Of a stretch of DNA of 64,000 nt, positions 48,640 to 62,178 are shown piece by piece. The stretch is from Ailanthus altissimus (lineage: Eukaryota > Streptophyta > Magnoliopsida > Sapindales > Simaroubaceae): assembly GCA_946807835.1 (NCBI GenBank), contig OX327683.1, positions 36,763,001 to 36,827,000 on the forward strand, given 5' to 3'. The notes below the pieces were generated by a model. That model saw only the letters and a program-made list of their open reading frames with translations. It did not search any database and had not been told where the DNA came from. The translations under genes were made by a program, and so were the position numbers. Every line of letters begins with the position of its first letter. Within the stretch, counting starts at the first letter, position 1.

Positions 48640-51240
48640 CTAGTAATAATTTTAAAATATACATTGGATAATAAAATAAGGATATGATAGTTCTAAAAAA
48701 TATTAAATATGAAGCGTTGTTGAGAAGAGTTTGTCATCTTCTGAGAGTTAATTAAGTGCATTATAAAGTGACTATGAAGTTCGAGGTTCCTTCAAGTACT
48801 ATAAAGTTGAAACCTATCCTACTTGAAAATGACGACAATGCAATATTGTGATTGAGCTTACAAAATAATATGACTATACATATTTGTGTAACAGTGGATG
48901 CTCGAGCTTTTGAATATAAAAGTAATGTAGAAGCATCTATAGAAAAAAAATAAGCTTATGCTAATCAATTCGCATCGGCAACTCTTGTGTATACTTTAAA
49001 TCCCTCGGAGGATTATTATTATTCTCTTTCGATGTTCAACGAACAACTAAGCTCACGTATTATAATAGTTAGATATATAGAGATGTTGTCATTGATATTG
49101 ACTATGATATTGGTCAAAATTAGGGGTGGGCACGGTCCGGTTCGGTTTAATTTTTTTGAAAAATAAAATCGAAATAATTTTTTTAATGAGAAAAATCGAA
49201 CCGGACCGAACCGAATTTTTCGGTTCGGTCCGGTTCATTTTTTTTGGTTTTTTTTAAAATTTTAAATTATGGATTTTTTTAATTTTTGGTTCAATTTTTT
49301 CGATTTTTTCTGAATTTTTTTTTCAAATTTTTTCGTTTTTTTGTGTGGAAAAAACCGAACCGGACCGGTCGATTTTTTACCCTAAAAAAACTGAATTGAT
49401 TTTTTGTTAATAAAAACGGACCGAACTAGCCGGTTCGGTTCTTGGTTCTTTTTGCCCACCCTTAGTCAAAATGTTAGATATAATGTGAGTAATGATGGAA
49501 AAAATGAGGAACGTTACGAGAATGATAATCGTGGTTACGATGTTGGTTATGAGATTGATGTTGATGGTAAAAATGATAATGATGATTATTATAATTATTA
49601 TGAAGAAACTAGGGATGAGAATGATGATGCTAGTGATAATGATGAGCATAATGATGATGATGATGATAATGATTACGATAAAGAATAAAATGGTTAAGGT
49701 AGAAAACTCATTTCAGTTTTAGCTCGAAATACCATCATTTAACTTAAACATATCGGAAAAGATATCTTATACTGAGATTGATGATGTGTTTGTAGGAAAG
49801 TTGTATAACAACAAAGATGAAATTCATGAAGTTATAAACATAGTTGTATTGAAGGGCAAATGGAGCTTCAAAGTTTATAAGTCCACCAAAAATCGTTTCA
49901 AGTTGAAATGTGATGATGACATATACAAGTGAAAATTACGGGCAGTATCGATGAAATAACGATATTTTTTCATCGTAAAACAGGTAGATGCATAGCACAC
50001 TTATGTTTTGAGTAAATTGTGAGATGGTCACCGGTAAGCCAAGAGCTGAATTATTGCTAAGTAATAAAAAATAAATTTATATCGTTTAATATAAATTATA
50101 GGCGGAAGAAAATTCAAGCAGACATACATAAAGAATTCAATGCTCAGATAATGTATACTACATCTTGGTAAGTTGAGAAGCATGCATTAAGATTGATAAG
50201 AGGTGCTCCAGATGATTCATTCAGATTGCTTCATGCATACAACTATGTGTTGCAACAAAATAACTCGGGTACGGTTACTCATTTAGAAACTGACAAGAAT
50301 AATCACTTCAAGTATTTATTTTTTGTGTTAAGACTCTGCATCAGATGTTTTAATTCATCAATTTGACCGGTGATTGTAGTAGACAAAATATTTTTGAAAT
50401 GTTCCTATCTTAGTACAATGTTTGTGACCATTTGTAAAGATAAAAACAATCAAAAATTTTCATTAACCTAAAAAATTGTTGAATCAGAAAATGATACTTA
50501 TTGGGAATGGTTTATGGTTAAACTACAGGGAGTAGTTGGGAGCTATCAAAATCTTTTCTTTATATATGATCGACACGCCAATATTGAGAAAGCTATACAA
50601 TGCGTGTTTCCTCATATATATCATGGGTTTCGCATCTATCATTTGAATGAAAATTTGATGACAAAATACAAGTTACCATAAAAAAGTCTAAAAAATTAGT
50701 ATACTTGTTTGCCTACTTCACTGCTGTCAAGTCTTATCGTGTTCATGATTTTCAACACTAATTAAATAAGATGCGACAAATGAGACCCGACGTAACGAAG
50801 TATTTGGAGGAGGATGTTGGCACGGTAAGATGGCCCTGATCAGCTGGTGCTTTCAGAAGGTATAACATCATAACTATTAATATTGCTGAAAATACTAATG
50901 CAGTTGCAAAATAAGCAAAAAAACTTCTGATGACTAATTTGGTAGAGTGGATGCGGGAGCTAACGCAACTATAATTTTACCATAGACGATTGACAGCAGA
51001 AAATATGATGAATGTCTTAATGAACTGGGCACATCATAAAGTCAAGAAACACAACGATGACGCAATCAGATGAATAGGATTCTATCTCAAGGGAAGGGAC
51101 CATCGAAAAATATATATTGTCGTTATAGACAATATGAACATAACTGACAGACGTGTCGAAACTCTATCCCTTTACAGAGCAAGTGATATATGTTTGTTTA
51201 TAAAACTACCTCGTTGATATTTAATTTTATTATAATATAA
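48640..51240 (+). pseudogene. mudrA-type transposase remnant
   Basis: N-terminal part near 48700-49120, then an acidic low-complexity region (49560-49690: many Asp/Asn/Glu/Tyr codons). A MuDR-type DNA-binding region follows (49755-49920: DVFVGKLYNNKDEIHEVI.. KNRFKLKCDD). Next is the MULE transposase domain: RGAPDDSFRLLHAYNYVL (50185-), GTVTHLETDKNNHFKYLF, PVIVVD (catalytic Asp, near 50375), SENDTYWEWFMVKLQGVVG, FIYDRHANIEKAIQCVFPH and GFRIYHLNENL. Stops and frameshifts are frequent and the C-terminal third is barely readable. A hAT-like MITE splits the N-terminal part at 49121-49464. Confidence 0.8.
49121..49464. mobile_element. hAT-like MITE inserted in the MULE transposase
   Basis: 344 bp. 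Ends are TAGGGGTGGGCA and, inverted, TAAGGGTGGGCA, with an 8-bp target-site duplication GTCAAAAT at 49113-49120 and 49465-49472. The interior is rich in CCGGTTCGGT/ACCGAACCGG motifs in both orientations and codes for nothing. The 8-bp duplication points to the hAT superfamily. Removing the insert and one duplication leaves the transposase frame continuous at this point, so the MITE arrived after the MULE. Confidence 0.85.
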
Positions 51241-51639
51241 GGTTAATATTTATTTTTTCTGTTTCAGATAAATCTAGAAAATTTAGAAACAAGTTGGATC
51301 CTAAGGCTTAATTATGTATGAGTGTCGTGTTTCGTAATTTTGTGCACTTATTTTATAATGTATTTATACTTTTTATTACATACTTCATTATTTTGTAGTA
51401 CACTTGTCTTTAGTATTGATGTTGACAATTTTCAGTTGTTGATAAATTATGAAAATATCTATAAATGTAACAAAATTGAAAGTTACAAGTGTGAGATGTT
51501 TGATATTTTAACGAAATTTTAACAAAATTAAATCAAACAATTATTAAAAAGTTAAATCTCATCAATAAATTAAATATTTATTACTCACAATTTTAATATA
51601 TTTTTAAATTAATTAAAAAATTAAAATTTTAAAATAAAT

Positions 51640-51840
51640 TGTCACGTGATGCCTTGATGCGGCGCATATACTAGGCGCTCGCGTTAGGGTGACGCGTTTT
51701 ACAAAAGGTGCCTTAAGCGCACCACAGTGCCCGCCACATCGTGAGGCGCTCGCCACAGTGTAGTCATACACTAGGTGCGTGATACTACACGTGCCACACA
51801 TGAACCCATGCGTCGTGCGTGGTCCACAGTGTTAGCGCAT
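51640..51840. repeat. GC-rich subterminal block of the MULE, right side
   Basis: Counterpart of 48248-48430 in the opposite arm. It has repeated GGCGCTCG and CACAGTG words. Sequence similarity to the left block is weak compared with the AT-rich arms. Confidence 0.6.
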
Positions 51841-52190
51841 AAAATCACATTTCAACAGTAAAAATGGTCGAAATCCACCATTTTTTTTTGGCTATTTTTG
51901 GCCTTTTACATATATTTTTAACTTATTTTACATATTACTAACAATGTATCTATATATAACAACTAAATATAAAAATAACTTATAAAAATAATAAAACTAA
52001 ATTTAGAAAGAAAAAAAACTCATCAATTTTCACCAGTTTTCTAATTTTTAAATTCTACAATAGTTAATTTATTTCAAATCTTCAAAATTTTATAAATTTA
52101 AATTCGATCTACAAAATTTTGGGACAAATAAAATGCTATAATGGAAGAGAGAATTGAAGAAAATGAGAGAGTAGGGTGAGAGGCGTTTTT

Positions 52191-55100
52191 TGATTTGGTT
52201 AATATATTATGAATTGTTTGACTCGAGTCAAAACAAAAATTTTCTTTTTTTTTTTCACAAACGACAAATTCTATTTATTAAATAAATTGTTATATATTTA
52301 TGTTAATACTTTTGCGGTTTTATTGCTGAAAAAAATACTTTTAGATTCTGTAAAAAAAAAAAAACAAATTGATCGAGGAAAAAAAAATCAATTAAATGTT
52401 GCATGACGGTCTAAAAATAAGGAGTATTAACATTGTTACTGTCAAGTTATACAATATATATTATTAAAATAAGAATTCGCAACAAAATAAAAAATAATTT
52501 TTTGTCAAATTTATTGATTACATATATTAAAAAAAATTTAGTGTAAAATCAATTGTAAATGATTTTTAAGAAACAAAAGAATGCCGAATTATTTTTTGAT
52601 ATAGAATTATGCTGAATTTTCTAACAATATAGTTTTTTTTGGTTATTAAAAAAATATAATAAAAATATATTTTTTATAATTTAATTTAAATATTAATTTA
52701 TTTTATTATATTATACTTAAAATTTTATGTTACCATTTGACCCCTTAAAGTTTAAATTCTGGTTTCGCTCCTATTTAACAGTAATTTTAATTTTAATTAC
52801 AATGTTACTTTATTATTTAATTTAAAATATAAAAATAATTTTTTAAAATATTTTAATTATTTATGTGATAAAAAATTTAATTTTAATAATATTTTCGTTC
52901 TTTAAATTAAGTATAGAGATGGCAGTACAATTGAAGCTAAAGTTATCATTAAAGTATAATTTATATAAATATCAGGGGGTGACATGTTAATATCCAAAAG
53001 TAATAGATTTTAGGAAGGGATTTACGTCACTACATATATAAGTTTTACTTTTTTCGGTTTGCTTGCAGCCCAAGCACATTGACCAAAGAAACCTTGCCAC
53101 GTCTCGTTAATATTATACGTAATGCAGTCCGATAAAAAAGAGATTAGGAGTTGACACTAATTTAAATTTTTAATTTCATTCATTAGATTACATAAAATTA
53201 ATATATCTATATCCCATAAACATAAATTTAGGACGGAATTAAAAATTTAAAAATATGGGAACTAAAAATATAAAAATAAAAAATAATATGAAATTGGAGT
53301 TTAATTACACAAAATTTTAATGTCAAATTTAAATATTAAAAACATAAATTATTAAAATATTTATTTTTAAGAATAAAAAATTGTTATTAAATTTAAAATT
53401 TCCGAAGTTAAGGCCATGGCCCTTGCATAAATTTGACTTGTAAATAAATATGAACATAAACTTGACTTGACACCGCAAAATATATATATTGAATAGAATT
53501 ATTGCTATTGAAGTGATTTCCAACATTATTTTAGAGAATATCAAATCAATGAAAATTTTCTTTTTTACTTAATTCAACGAATTTAAAGTGAAACAAGTTT
53601 CGGCATTCTTTTTTTTTCTTTTTTTTTATGTATTTGACGTGAAATTCTACAAAAATTAACAAATAATAAAGATGTAAAGTATACTTTTAATCATGACTAT
53701 ACTTTGTGCCCATAATCATCTATGTTTTATTATTATTATTTTTTTGATCACTAATTATATATTTATGTTTGCTAAGAGAGAATTTTGATTCTTACAAAAT
53801 AAGAATAAATATGTAAAATAAATACATAAAAATACAAAATAATAATGATTTTTGTCAACTTTCAATTACATGATGATGAAGTATGTGTATCACAGTTGTC
53901 CACATAAATTTCTTTGACTAAACGCAGCTGGACTTGAATCGCATGGATGAAAGAATCTCGCACTCTTAGCAATCGCGATAATTAATTATGCTGCGAAGTA
54001 TGAGAAAGTATTGTATGATGCATTTTTTATTTATGAGGCTATTTATAAAAAATATTATTTAAGTTGATTTTTCTTTATTTTTCATTTCAATTAATATACG
54101 ATTAATTACTTTTATAATAAATAAATACGTAGCATATTTTTAATAGATGATTTCATAAATGACATGGTGGAATTAGTACTTACAAAATTTTTTTCGTTGG
54201 TAAAAAGTGTTGCCCTAATTTCTTTTAAAAATATTAAGTTAAGTTTGTTTCCTTTTTCGAATCAATATACCAATATGCAAACTACTTTGGGCTCGAGCCC
54301 ATTTTAGTATAAAAACTTTTGTCTTTTGGCCTTACAGATTACTATCTGCAAAAGGAAAAGCCCATTTACGATTACATAAAATACAGGCCTTAATAAATTC
54401 ACCTGGCCCATAGACAAGGCTCGTAAAAATTTTGAGGAGTTCAAATAGAAACTGCTCTTAAAGTTGAAGCCTATTGGGCTATTTTCTGCCCAAGGAAGAA
54501 GCTTGGGTAGTTGGCCAAGAAATAATTTATTCAGTTATAAATTTACAAATATCAATTCAATTCATGCAGTGGAATCACCATTTCAGTTTCAAGAAAGAAG
54601 ATATCAACATGGGGTATCCTTAACCGAGCGGTGGATAGCCTTAACTCTTAATTTAGCGTTAATGTTTGAGTTTCTTTTTATGCATGAGTATGAGTAGATT
54701 TCTTAAATTTTTATAAAATAAATTGGATTTTTTTTTTAGTTTAGATTTGCGGGTTGTACTCAATGGATAACAAATATCTAAATTTTTATGGGTTGCACCT
54801 ACTTCTATTAATATTGTATATTCGAATAGACTTCGTAATAAATATTATTATTATAAATTTAGTCTTTCTTGAGTCTAGATTTAAAGGTGACACTACAATA
54901 TTATTGTTCTATTTTAATAAATTTTTAATTGTAAATATCAATATATTATTATATTATTTTAAAAATAACAAAATGATGTAATAATATATATAGTCTTAAG
55001 TGGGCCATCGCAAATTATAAAAAAAGAAAAGAACAGATTACCAAAAACAAGAAACACCGAACAACGACCAAAGGCAATATTACGCACCAAGGAAATATAA

Positions 55101-57542
55101 TATATGTTCAATCAATATAATGACATGAATGCATGTACTTGGAGGAAGTTAATTAATTTTGATGGGCAAGTTCATTTTATTTATCTGTCAGTTTTCTTCC
55201 ATGTTCCGTGTGGTTCAATGGATAATAGATTATTTTCCATGTGATTTTTTTTAATCTTGGTTTGTCTTTGTCACCCCAAAAAAAACAAAAGCAAGAAGCT
55301 TTTATATAACTGTCATGGGGAATGAATAATTATCATTATTTAATTGTTCTTAGTAACAAATCCTCCCTAAATAAGCTTATTATAGATGGGTTTAGAACCT
55401 AGGGGGTGGAAGTTGGAATTTTTTTTTTCCTGTAGATTAATTTTCTACATGTGATCTCTAATCACGGGTGAGCCTTCAATATAAAACAAACAAAGGGGTT
55501 AATGTTGTTATGTCAAAAGAAAATATGGATTTGGCTTCAAAATACCTTTTCTGGCACTGCTTGGATTGCTAGAGTAAGCAAGTTTCTTGCTTGTGTTTGC
55601 TTGAGATGTGGGGTGTCTTGTGATGAGAGAAAAGAACTTGTGATCACCAATCCAGCAAATAAATAAACAAACAAACAAACCCAAAAAAAAAAAATTCAGA
55701 AAGGGGAAAGAAAGGGATAATATAAAATTTTGAAAATTTGAATAGAAAAGTGAAGAGAGACGAGCAAAGTGAGTTTGATTTGGGTGGCTTTACACTTCAT
55801 ATTTGAGGGGGAGAGAGAAGAGAAACTTGCTGTTAGGCTTCACATGGGAGGGAGGTGATAAACAAAAACTTTTTTTTTTTCCCACTGACATGTCCAAGTC
55901 ATGGTTTTCCTAAACAATTCATATCAAACCTAAGCATGTCCCCTCTTCTCTTTTACATTAATACCCAAAATTTTAAGAGAATTTTTCTTTTAAATAACTC
56001 ATATTTTTAAGCTTTTAGATATAATTATTAAAAAAAAAACTATTGACATTCTTAAAATCAATTTCAAAATACAACCTTTAACTTTTAGAATAAATAAATT
56101 TTAAAATCAAACTGTAAAAAAAGGTAAAATTACTTCTATTGTCACGTAATATATTTGTTTCGTATGTGTATATATATATATATATAATATTATTAATGTT
56201 AGAGTTATCACTGTAGTTTTGATTTTTTTTTATATTTACTTTGTAAATGTATTAGTATTAAAATATAGTCATAATGTAATAGGTTAAAGTAAATAATAAA
56301 TAAAGTGAAACATAGAGGAAAAAATTACAAAATTGAAATATATATACATATGAGAACCGGGTTAAGTTGTACTATGCGCCTCATCCCATATGCAAGATAT
56401 GTGTGCGAATTGTTTTATAACTATATCCCATAAGCACAAAATGTATAGGCACATTGTGGGTGTCGCATGGTTTTTATCAGTTGTATTTTTTATTAATTGA
56501 AATTTTTTTAATTATTATTTTTGTTAGATGTGCCATAAAGCGCGAGTAACTCATTGTATGTTTTAAGAGAATATATTAGAGCTCCAATGACAACAATAAA
56601 AAATATATTGAGTATTAAAATTGGGTATTTCGATTTTAAATAATGTAAATAGTTTTTAGATATTGTGTGTTGTGTAATTGAAATTAATAAAGTATTTATA
56701 AATTTGTATGGATGTAATGAAGTTTAAGTTAAGAGTAGTTTAGATTTAAAATAACAATGATGTTCGATTATGTATAGGAAACAATAGAAGATCGTTATGT
56801 CCTTTAAGTATAGTAGTGGATCTTATAACTTGAGTATGAAGAGGATGCACAAGCGCCCATTAAAAACCAACCACCTCGTCATAATTATTTCATATCGGCA
56901 CTTTACTGCCATGTTACTTTGCATAATAATTAATATGGTTTGTTATTATATTTTATTACTATTTAATATTATTTATATTTGTATAACTAATTTCAATTAT
57001 TTGTAAAGTTGATTTATTAACTACTTTATAATTAATTCGTAAAGTAAAAAAAAAAATCAAACCATGAATTATATTTATTTCGAGGCACATGACAACAAAT
57101 TTATAATTATCTTATATCTAAAAAAAAATGATAATCTCAAGTCCAAAATTTAGATGCCAACCCAATATTATGTAATCAACAAATATATAAACAAAAACCT
57201 CAAAATCTCTACTTTGGACGCTCTACTAAGACACACCCTCATTTTATCCAGTGGATATCAAAGGGTGACAAGTTTAAAATAACATCTCTCTTAATATCAT
57301 AAAATTTACATGGCAAAAAATAGCATGGCATCGAAATACAAAGCGGAGCTACATAAACTTTCAACGCACTATCAGCATACCCATTAATATTAGAATCATA
57401 GATAGTAATCTTTCAATTTAGCAATTCCACTTTAGTTACCGTCCAATACTCGCATTAGTTGACAATAATATAAAACCTACGTAAAGTTAGACATTGTTAT
57501 ATAAATAATAATACATAGATCATAAAATTAAATTATTTAGTT
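52191..57542. other. Intergenic, AT-rich, 5.3 kb
   Basis: No gene could be supported. ORFs of 60-77 codons (for example 54464-54697 and 56797-57006) have no motif. A TA microsatellite is at about 56168-56185. Confidence 0.4.
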
Positions 57543-57547
57543 ATAAT

Positions 57548-59985
57548 TATTGGGTGCGGTGTTTATGTTCTAAATTGTATTAGGTGTGTGTATACATGTG
57601 TGTATGCCCATTATTCATAAATATATATACACACATATCATACATAATATACACAGTAGAAATTAAAAATTTAATTTTCTAAACAATAAACACAATAAAT
57701 TTTGCACTGCATTACATTAATGAGATTAAATAGATATTAATCAAAGTACCACCAAATTTGAGAATAATCATATTGTAAGCTTTTGAAACTGTTTAAATTA
57801 AAGTACCGCCTGAAATAGACTTATTAATAATTTTAAAATTTAACAAAGTAGACATGAGTCGCTAGACTAATAGCTTTAATATCCGATATTTATTTAATAC
57901 TTAAACCATTTAAATTAACTGTTAATTTATATTTTAATATTTAAATTATTTTAAGCAATAAATTTATTTTTGATTTATTCAACATTTGAATTATAAAAAT
58001 AAAATTCAAAGCTTCTGTACCAGCTTAATTGAAAAAGACGATGAATAGTTGAAAGAAAATAAATCTCTCTCTCGTCTCTTCCTTTTATTTGGCCGCTACT
58101 TGTTCATCATCTAAAGGAATGAACTTTTCAGTTCATATTTTAAGCAAATTTGGGCGGCTACCTATTTCAACCATTGGCCACTCACGAATTCTAAATTCAT
58201 TAATATAATATTTGTTCCATTTAACTCACATTTAACTTTTATTTAACTTTAATTAATAATTAATATTGATTAAATTAATTTTACTTGATCATCAAGTATA
58301 TAATCTAATCATAGTTAATAATTAATTAATTAATTAACTTAATATTAGTTAATATTTAACTTAGATTAAATTAAATATTATCTAATTATTAACTATTCTT
58401 TTAATATGATTAATTCTTAATCATACTTAAATTAAATATTTATTTAACTCTTAAATAATAAATATTTTAATTATTTAATAAATAAATAATCAAATATATA
58501 AAATTATCATTAAGCCTTCACTTGATTACCAAGTTAACTCATAGTGAATTACATCTAACCACACATTTAAGTTAATTTAACCGATGACTCATTATGCACC
58601 ACATGTCAATATTTAATTGGTCAATAATTATTATTAATATATTTAATATTAAAGGTTTGATACGTGCGCATCCCGACAGTTCCTGAAACAAATATTCGAT
58701 TTTGTTAAAAATTATTAAATTAAACAATTCGATCCGGTATGCTGTCACAGTACACAATGAGTACATTTCATATTGTGGACTCTCTATGTCCATGCTCGAT
58801 TCGTTAAATGAAACTATTCCATGATTCAATGATCGATGTCCCACACGCACGTTACGGATATTCAAAATCAGCGCATTAGACCATACAAGTTAAGATTATA
58901 ACGTATACGTATAATCATTATGTTCTTCCTATTTATAATTTATAGGATAGAACAAATATTTATTTTTTCGATGTGAATTTTATACAATATAAGGCAATTA
59001 TACCCCGGATATGCAGAGACATAGATCAGTACCGTCAAATCTCCATAAGCACATCTATAAAACTTGTCTCCAGATTTGTATTTTTATAAAACAATATATG
59101 CAAACTCTTTTACGATATTGTTTAACCATACATAAAACTTTTTTTTCAGGATATTTGTTTTTGACCAAAAGATTTTTGGAAATACAATTATTGGAGTATC
59201 AGGATATACAATTCACCCATATGAGTTGACAGATCCCATATTTAAGCACATCGGACTTCATGAGTATCGGATTATACCAAATGACACATAGTGGCCAGAC
59301 CATGAAAGGTCTCTGATATACATAGAACCAAAGTATGGTGAATCACTCACAATTCCATCGTGACACTCAAGTCAGAGGACCACGAATACAATCAACTCGA
59401 AAAGATCCTCAATTGACGACTTTATAGAATGTTTATTGGATATCTTCGTGAGTCTGTTCAGTATTCAATTATGATTGAATACTCGCAAGCCTATACAAGT
59501 TCTAATTTCATGGTCGGCTAAGAACAATAATTTATACCCTACATATATAGATATACATTAAAAAAGATTCACCGGCTGACCCGCATTGATGAAAATATAT
59601 CAGAAACACAGTGTTTGAAAATATATTTGTATAATGACATCTTCTAACACCTATTGCAACTTTTTGCAACTATGTCATTACTAGTATACCCTCGGATATT
59701 TGTTCAATTATAGATAATATTTGAACTCTTTACATTTTGCTGATTATTATAACCTGCTAACTTATTAGCATTTATAATTGTCAATGATGCTAACTCTTAG
59801 CATTGATCTAAACTTCTTTAGACTATATCTGAACTCATTCAGATCATACAATATCTGTAATAATACAAGCATTTGTGCCATATATGTTTAATATTAACAG
59901 TTTTATTTGAAATATGTATTGCATAAATATTAAATAATTAATATTCATACAATATTAGAATGATATGTAAACACCAACTCTAACA
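57548..59985 (-). repeat. Solo LTR related to the young copia element
   Basis: 2438 bp, flanked by a perfect 5-bp duplication ATAAT at 57543-57547 and 59986-59990. It shares long blocks with 20815-22986 in the same orientation, for instance gtacatttcatattgtggactc versus gtacattttatattgggactc, and gaccatgaaaggtctctgatatac. The outer TG has become TA at one end. No internal region is present, so it is a recombination product. Confidence 0.85.
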
Positions 59986-59990
59986 ATAAT

Positions 59991-61690
59991 AACTACCTTA
60001 TTAACTTTATTTTACTGTTTATCACCCAATAAATATTATTTGAGTCTTAATCCATATGACAATAGCATTAAAACTAGTGTAATATCATATAGATTATGGT
60101 ATATTGGCTATACACATAATTACACGACTCCTAAATTTATAACAAACTAATAAATTAATAAATATGAATAACAATAATAGTAAAAATATGCTTAAAAAAC
60201 TTACAAAAATACATATCCACAACATTGAATTCTTGTGGCAATCCTTGTTAATACTTGAATTGTCATTAACAGATCAATTTTAAATAATTATTAACGTGTT
60301 GCAAAACTCAACCAAAAAAGTAAACAAATAGTTGATTTAAAAGGTAATAAAGCTTAACGTATATGTAATTTCACTTATAAACTCATCCTATTAGGTATTG
60401 AAAATGGATGAAATCATGATGTGTCAATATCAATCTCAAATAAACTAACACAATCTTTGCCATTGCAAATTCAAGCCTTAAACTTAACTTAGATAGTCAA
60501 ATGTATCAGTTATAATAAATTTATGTCTTTAAATAAAATGTAATTGATGCTAAAAAAAAATTCATATGCCAAAGTTTTATATTATTTAGATACTTTAAAT
60601 TATTTGTAAAAATATATAACAAAATAATAAATTCAAATAAATAAACTATTAAACATATTTTCAACACTTTTATCTTGCCTCCAACAGGTGCAATGTGTAA
60701 ATTGAATAATGCATTTGCAAAGATGTAGAAAAACAATTGTGAAAATTCCCTCAGTAGTGAGGCAATTATTATGTTATGTTTTTTTTTCTTCTTGCGTCGA
60801 GTGGTGAAATAATTATTATTAATTTTAGCCGTATCATGCTTCTTCCATAACTATGTTTGCTAAAGGATTACACGGATCTTTCATGCAATCATCGATTACT
60901 TATCAGACAAACAAACATGATAGATGTAGATGGAGGTTATAAATGTAAATTCCATTGAAGCCACTCGTATTTTGGTCAGCTTGTACTTAGATTTATCTGA
61001 TCAAAATTCAATGTGTTCTCACTTTGTAGTCTACGCTTTTTCATTATTTTATTAATCCAACTATTAATTTGATTTTTAATTTCCTCATGCATGCAAGATG
61101 CAACTGTTACATTTATTATTTTTCTTATCATTTAATTTTTAAAAATATTTTTTTATTGCCTCTTTTCGAGTTCTTAAGAGCTTTCCGGGTGTTTAAAAAA
61201 AAACGGGGGCTTTTCCGTGTCTTATATGCGCAGGCACTAATTGACCATCTAATTTCTCGATTTTTTTTTCTCGACGGTCCTAGTTTTCATCGCTATCAAA
61301 TTTCCTAAACAATTATAATACATCGGCTAATAATATGAATCTCGAAGTCGAGAATTTTCAATCACGTCGAGAAATTTGATTATGTCTCCCTGAATTAAGT
61401 CCATTTTTTTTGTCTACCAAGAAAGAAATCTGGTAAACTATTTATTATTGTGCAAACTCATTAGCTAGTTTCTACGAGTTTTTATTGATTCGCGTTTTAA
61501 TTTTACTAGCCTTGAAAATTGAGGTTTATTAATAATTTTAGTTTTATACAGGTTATTTTCATTATCACAATATTCGAAAAATGAAGATAGGTTTTAGATA
61601 ATAAAAAATGAAGATATGCGTATGTTACAAATTTTTGGTAAAATTTGTTTGGATTCATGAAATACGACGTCAATTTGTCTTCTTCGTTAT
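59991..61690. other. Intergenic, AT-rich
   Basis: I see no gene; short ORFs near 60521 and 61069 have no motif. Confidence 0.4.
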
Positions 61691-62170
61691 AAGGGTGGGT
61701 AAAAAAAATTGGGAACCAAAAAATCGAATCGAACCGATAAAATTTTTTTGGATTCACGAGATACGACGTCAGTTTGTCTTCTTCGTTATAAGGGTGGGCA
61801 AAAAAAATTGAGAACTGAAAAATCGAACCAAATCGACTAGTTCGGTTTTTTTTTTTTAAAAATCGATTTGATTTTTTGAAAAAAATCGACCGGTCCGGTC
61901 TGGTTCCGGTTCTATTTTTTTCACCCGAAAAAATTAAAAAAATAAAAAAAATCAGACCAAAAATACAAAAAATTATAATTTAAAATAAAAAAATCAAAAA
62001 ATCAAAAAAATTGAAAAAACTAAACCAGACCGAACTGAAAAAAATCGATTCGGTCCAGTTTAATTTTTCTCATTAAAAAAATTGATTTCGATTTTATTTT
62101 TTTAAAAAATCAAATTAGACCGGTTCGATTTTACAAAAAACCGAACCGAACCAGACCGTATTCACCCCTA
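61691..62170. mobile_element. Second copy of the hAT-like MITE, with a partial tandem duplication
   Basis: Right end ATTCACCCCTA at 62170 and left end TAAGGGTGGG at 61691, again at 61789. The 8-bp duplication CTTCGTTA occurs at 61683-61690, 61781-61788 and 62171-62178. The first 98 bp of element and adjoining host DNA are duplicated in tandem. The interior carries the same CCGGTTCGGT/ACCGAACCGG motifs as the copy at 49121-49464. Confidence 0.8.
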
Positions 62171-62178
62171 CTTCGTTA

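Larger units (their letters stand above)
47890..52190 (+). mobile_element. Mutator-like element (MULE) with long terminal inverted repeats
   Basis: The left arm (about 47890-48250) reversed aligns with the right arm (about 51840-52190). For instance, reversed left ttacattcattttcaacctattttatccattactaaca matches right ttacatatatttttaacttattttacatattactaaca. Both arms are followed inward by a GC-rich block (48248-48430 and 51640-51840). A ruined mudrA-type transposase lies between them. The outermost bases and the 9-bp duplication could not be fixed, so the ends are approximate. Confidence 0.75.

Noticed and set aside
49407..49722. Isoleucine-rich and methionine-rich ORFs on both strands
   Set aside because: They are frame shadows of the acidic GAT-rich part of the MULE transposase.
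54600..54650. Possible tRNA (sequence taaccgagcgg)
   Set aside because: No acceptor stem, anticodon arm or T-loop could be paired.
55500..55650. Possible miRNA precursor (gcaagtttcttgcttg hairpin)
   Set aside because: The stem is short and does not match a known plant miRNA.
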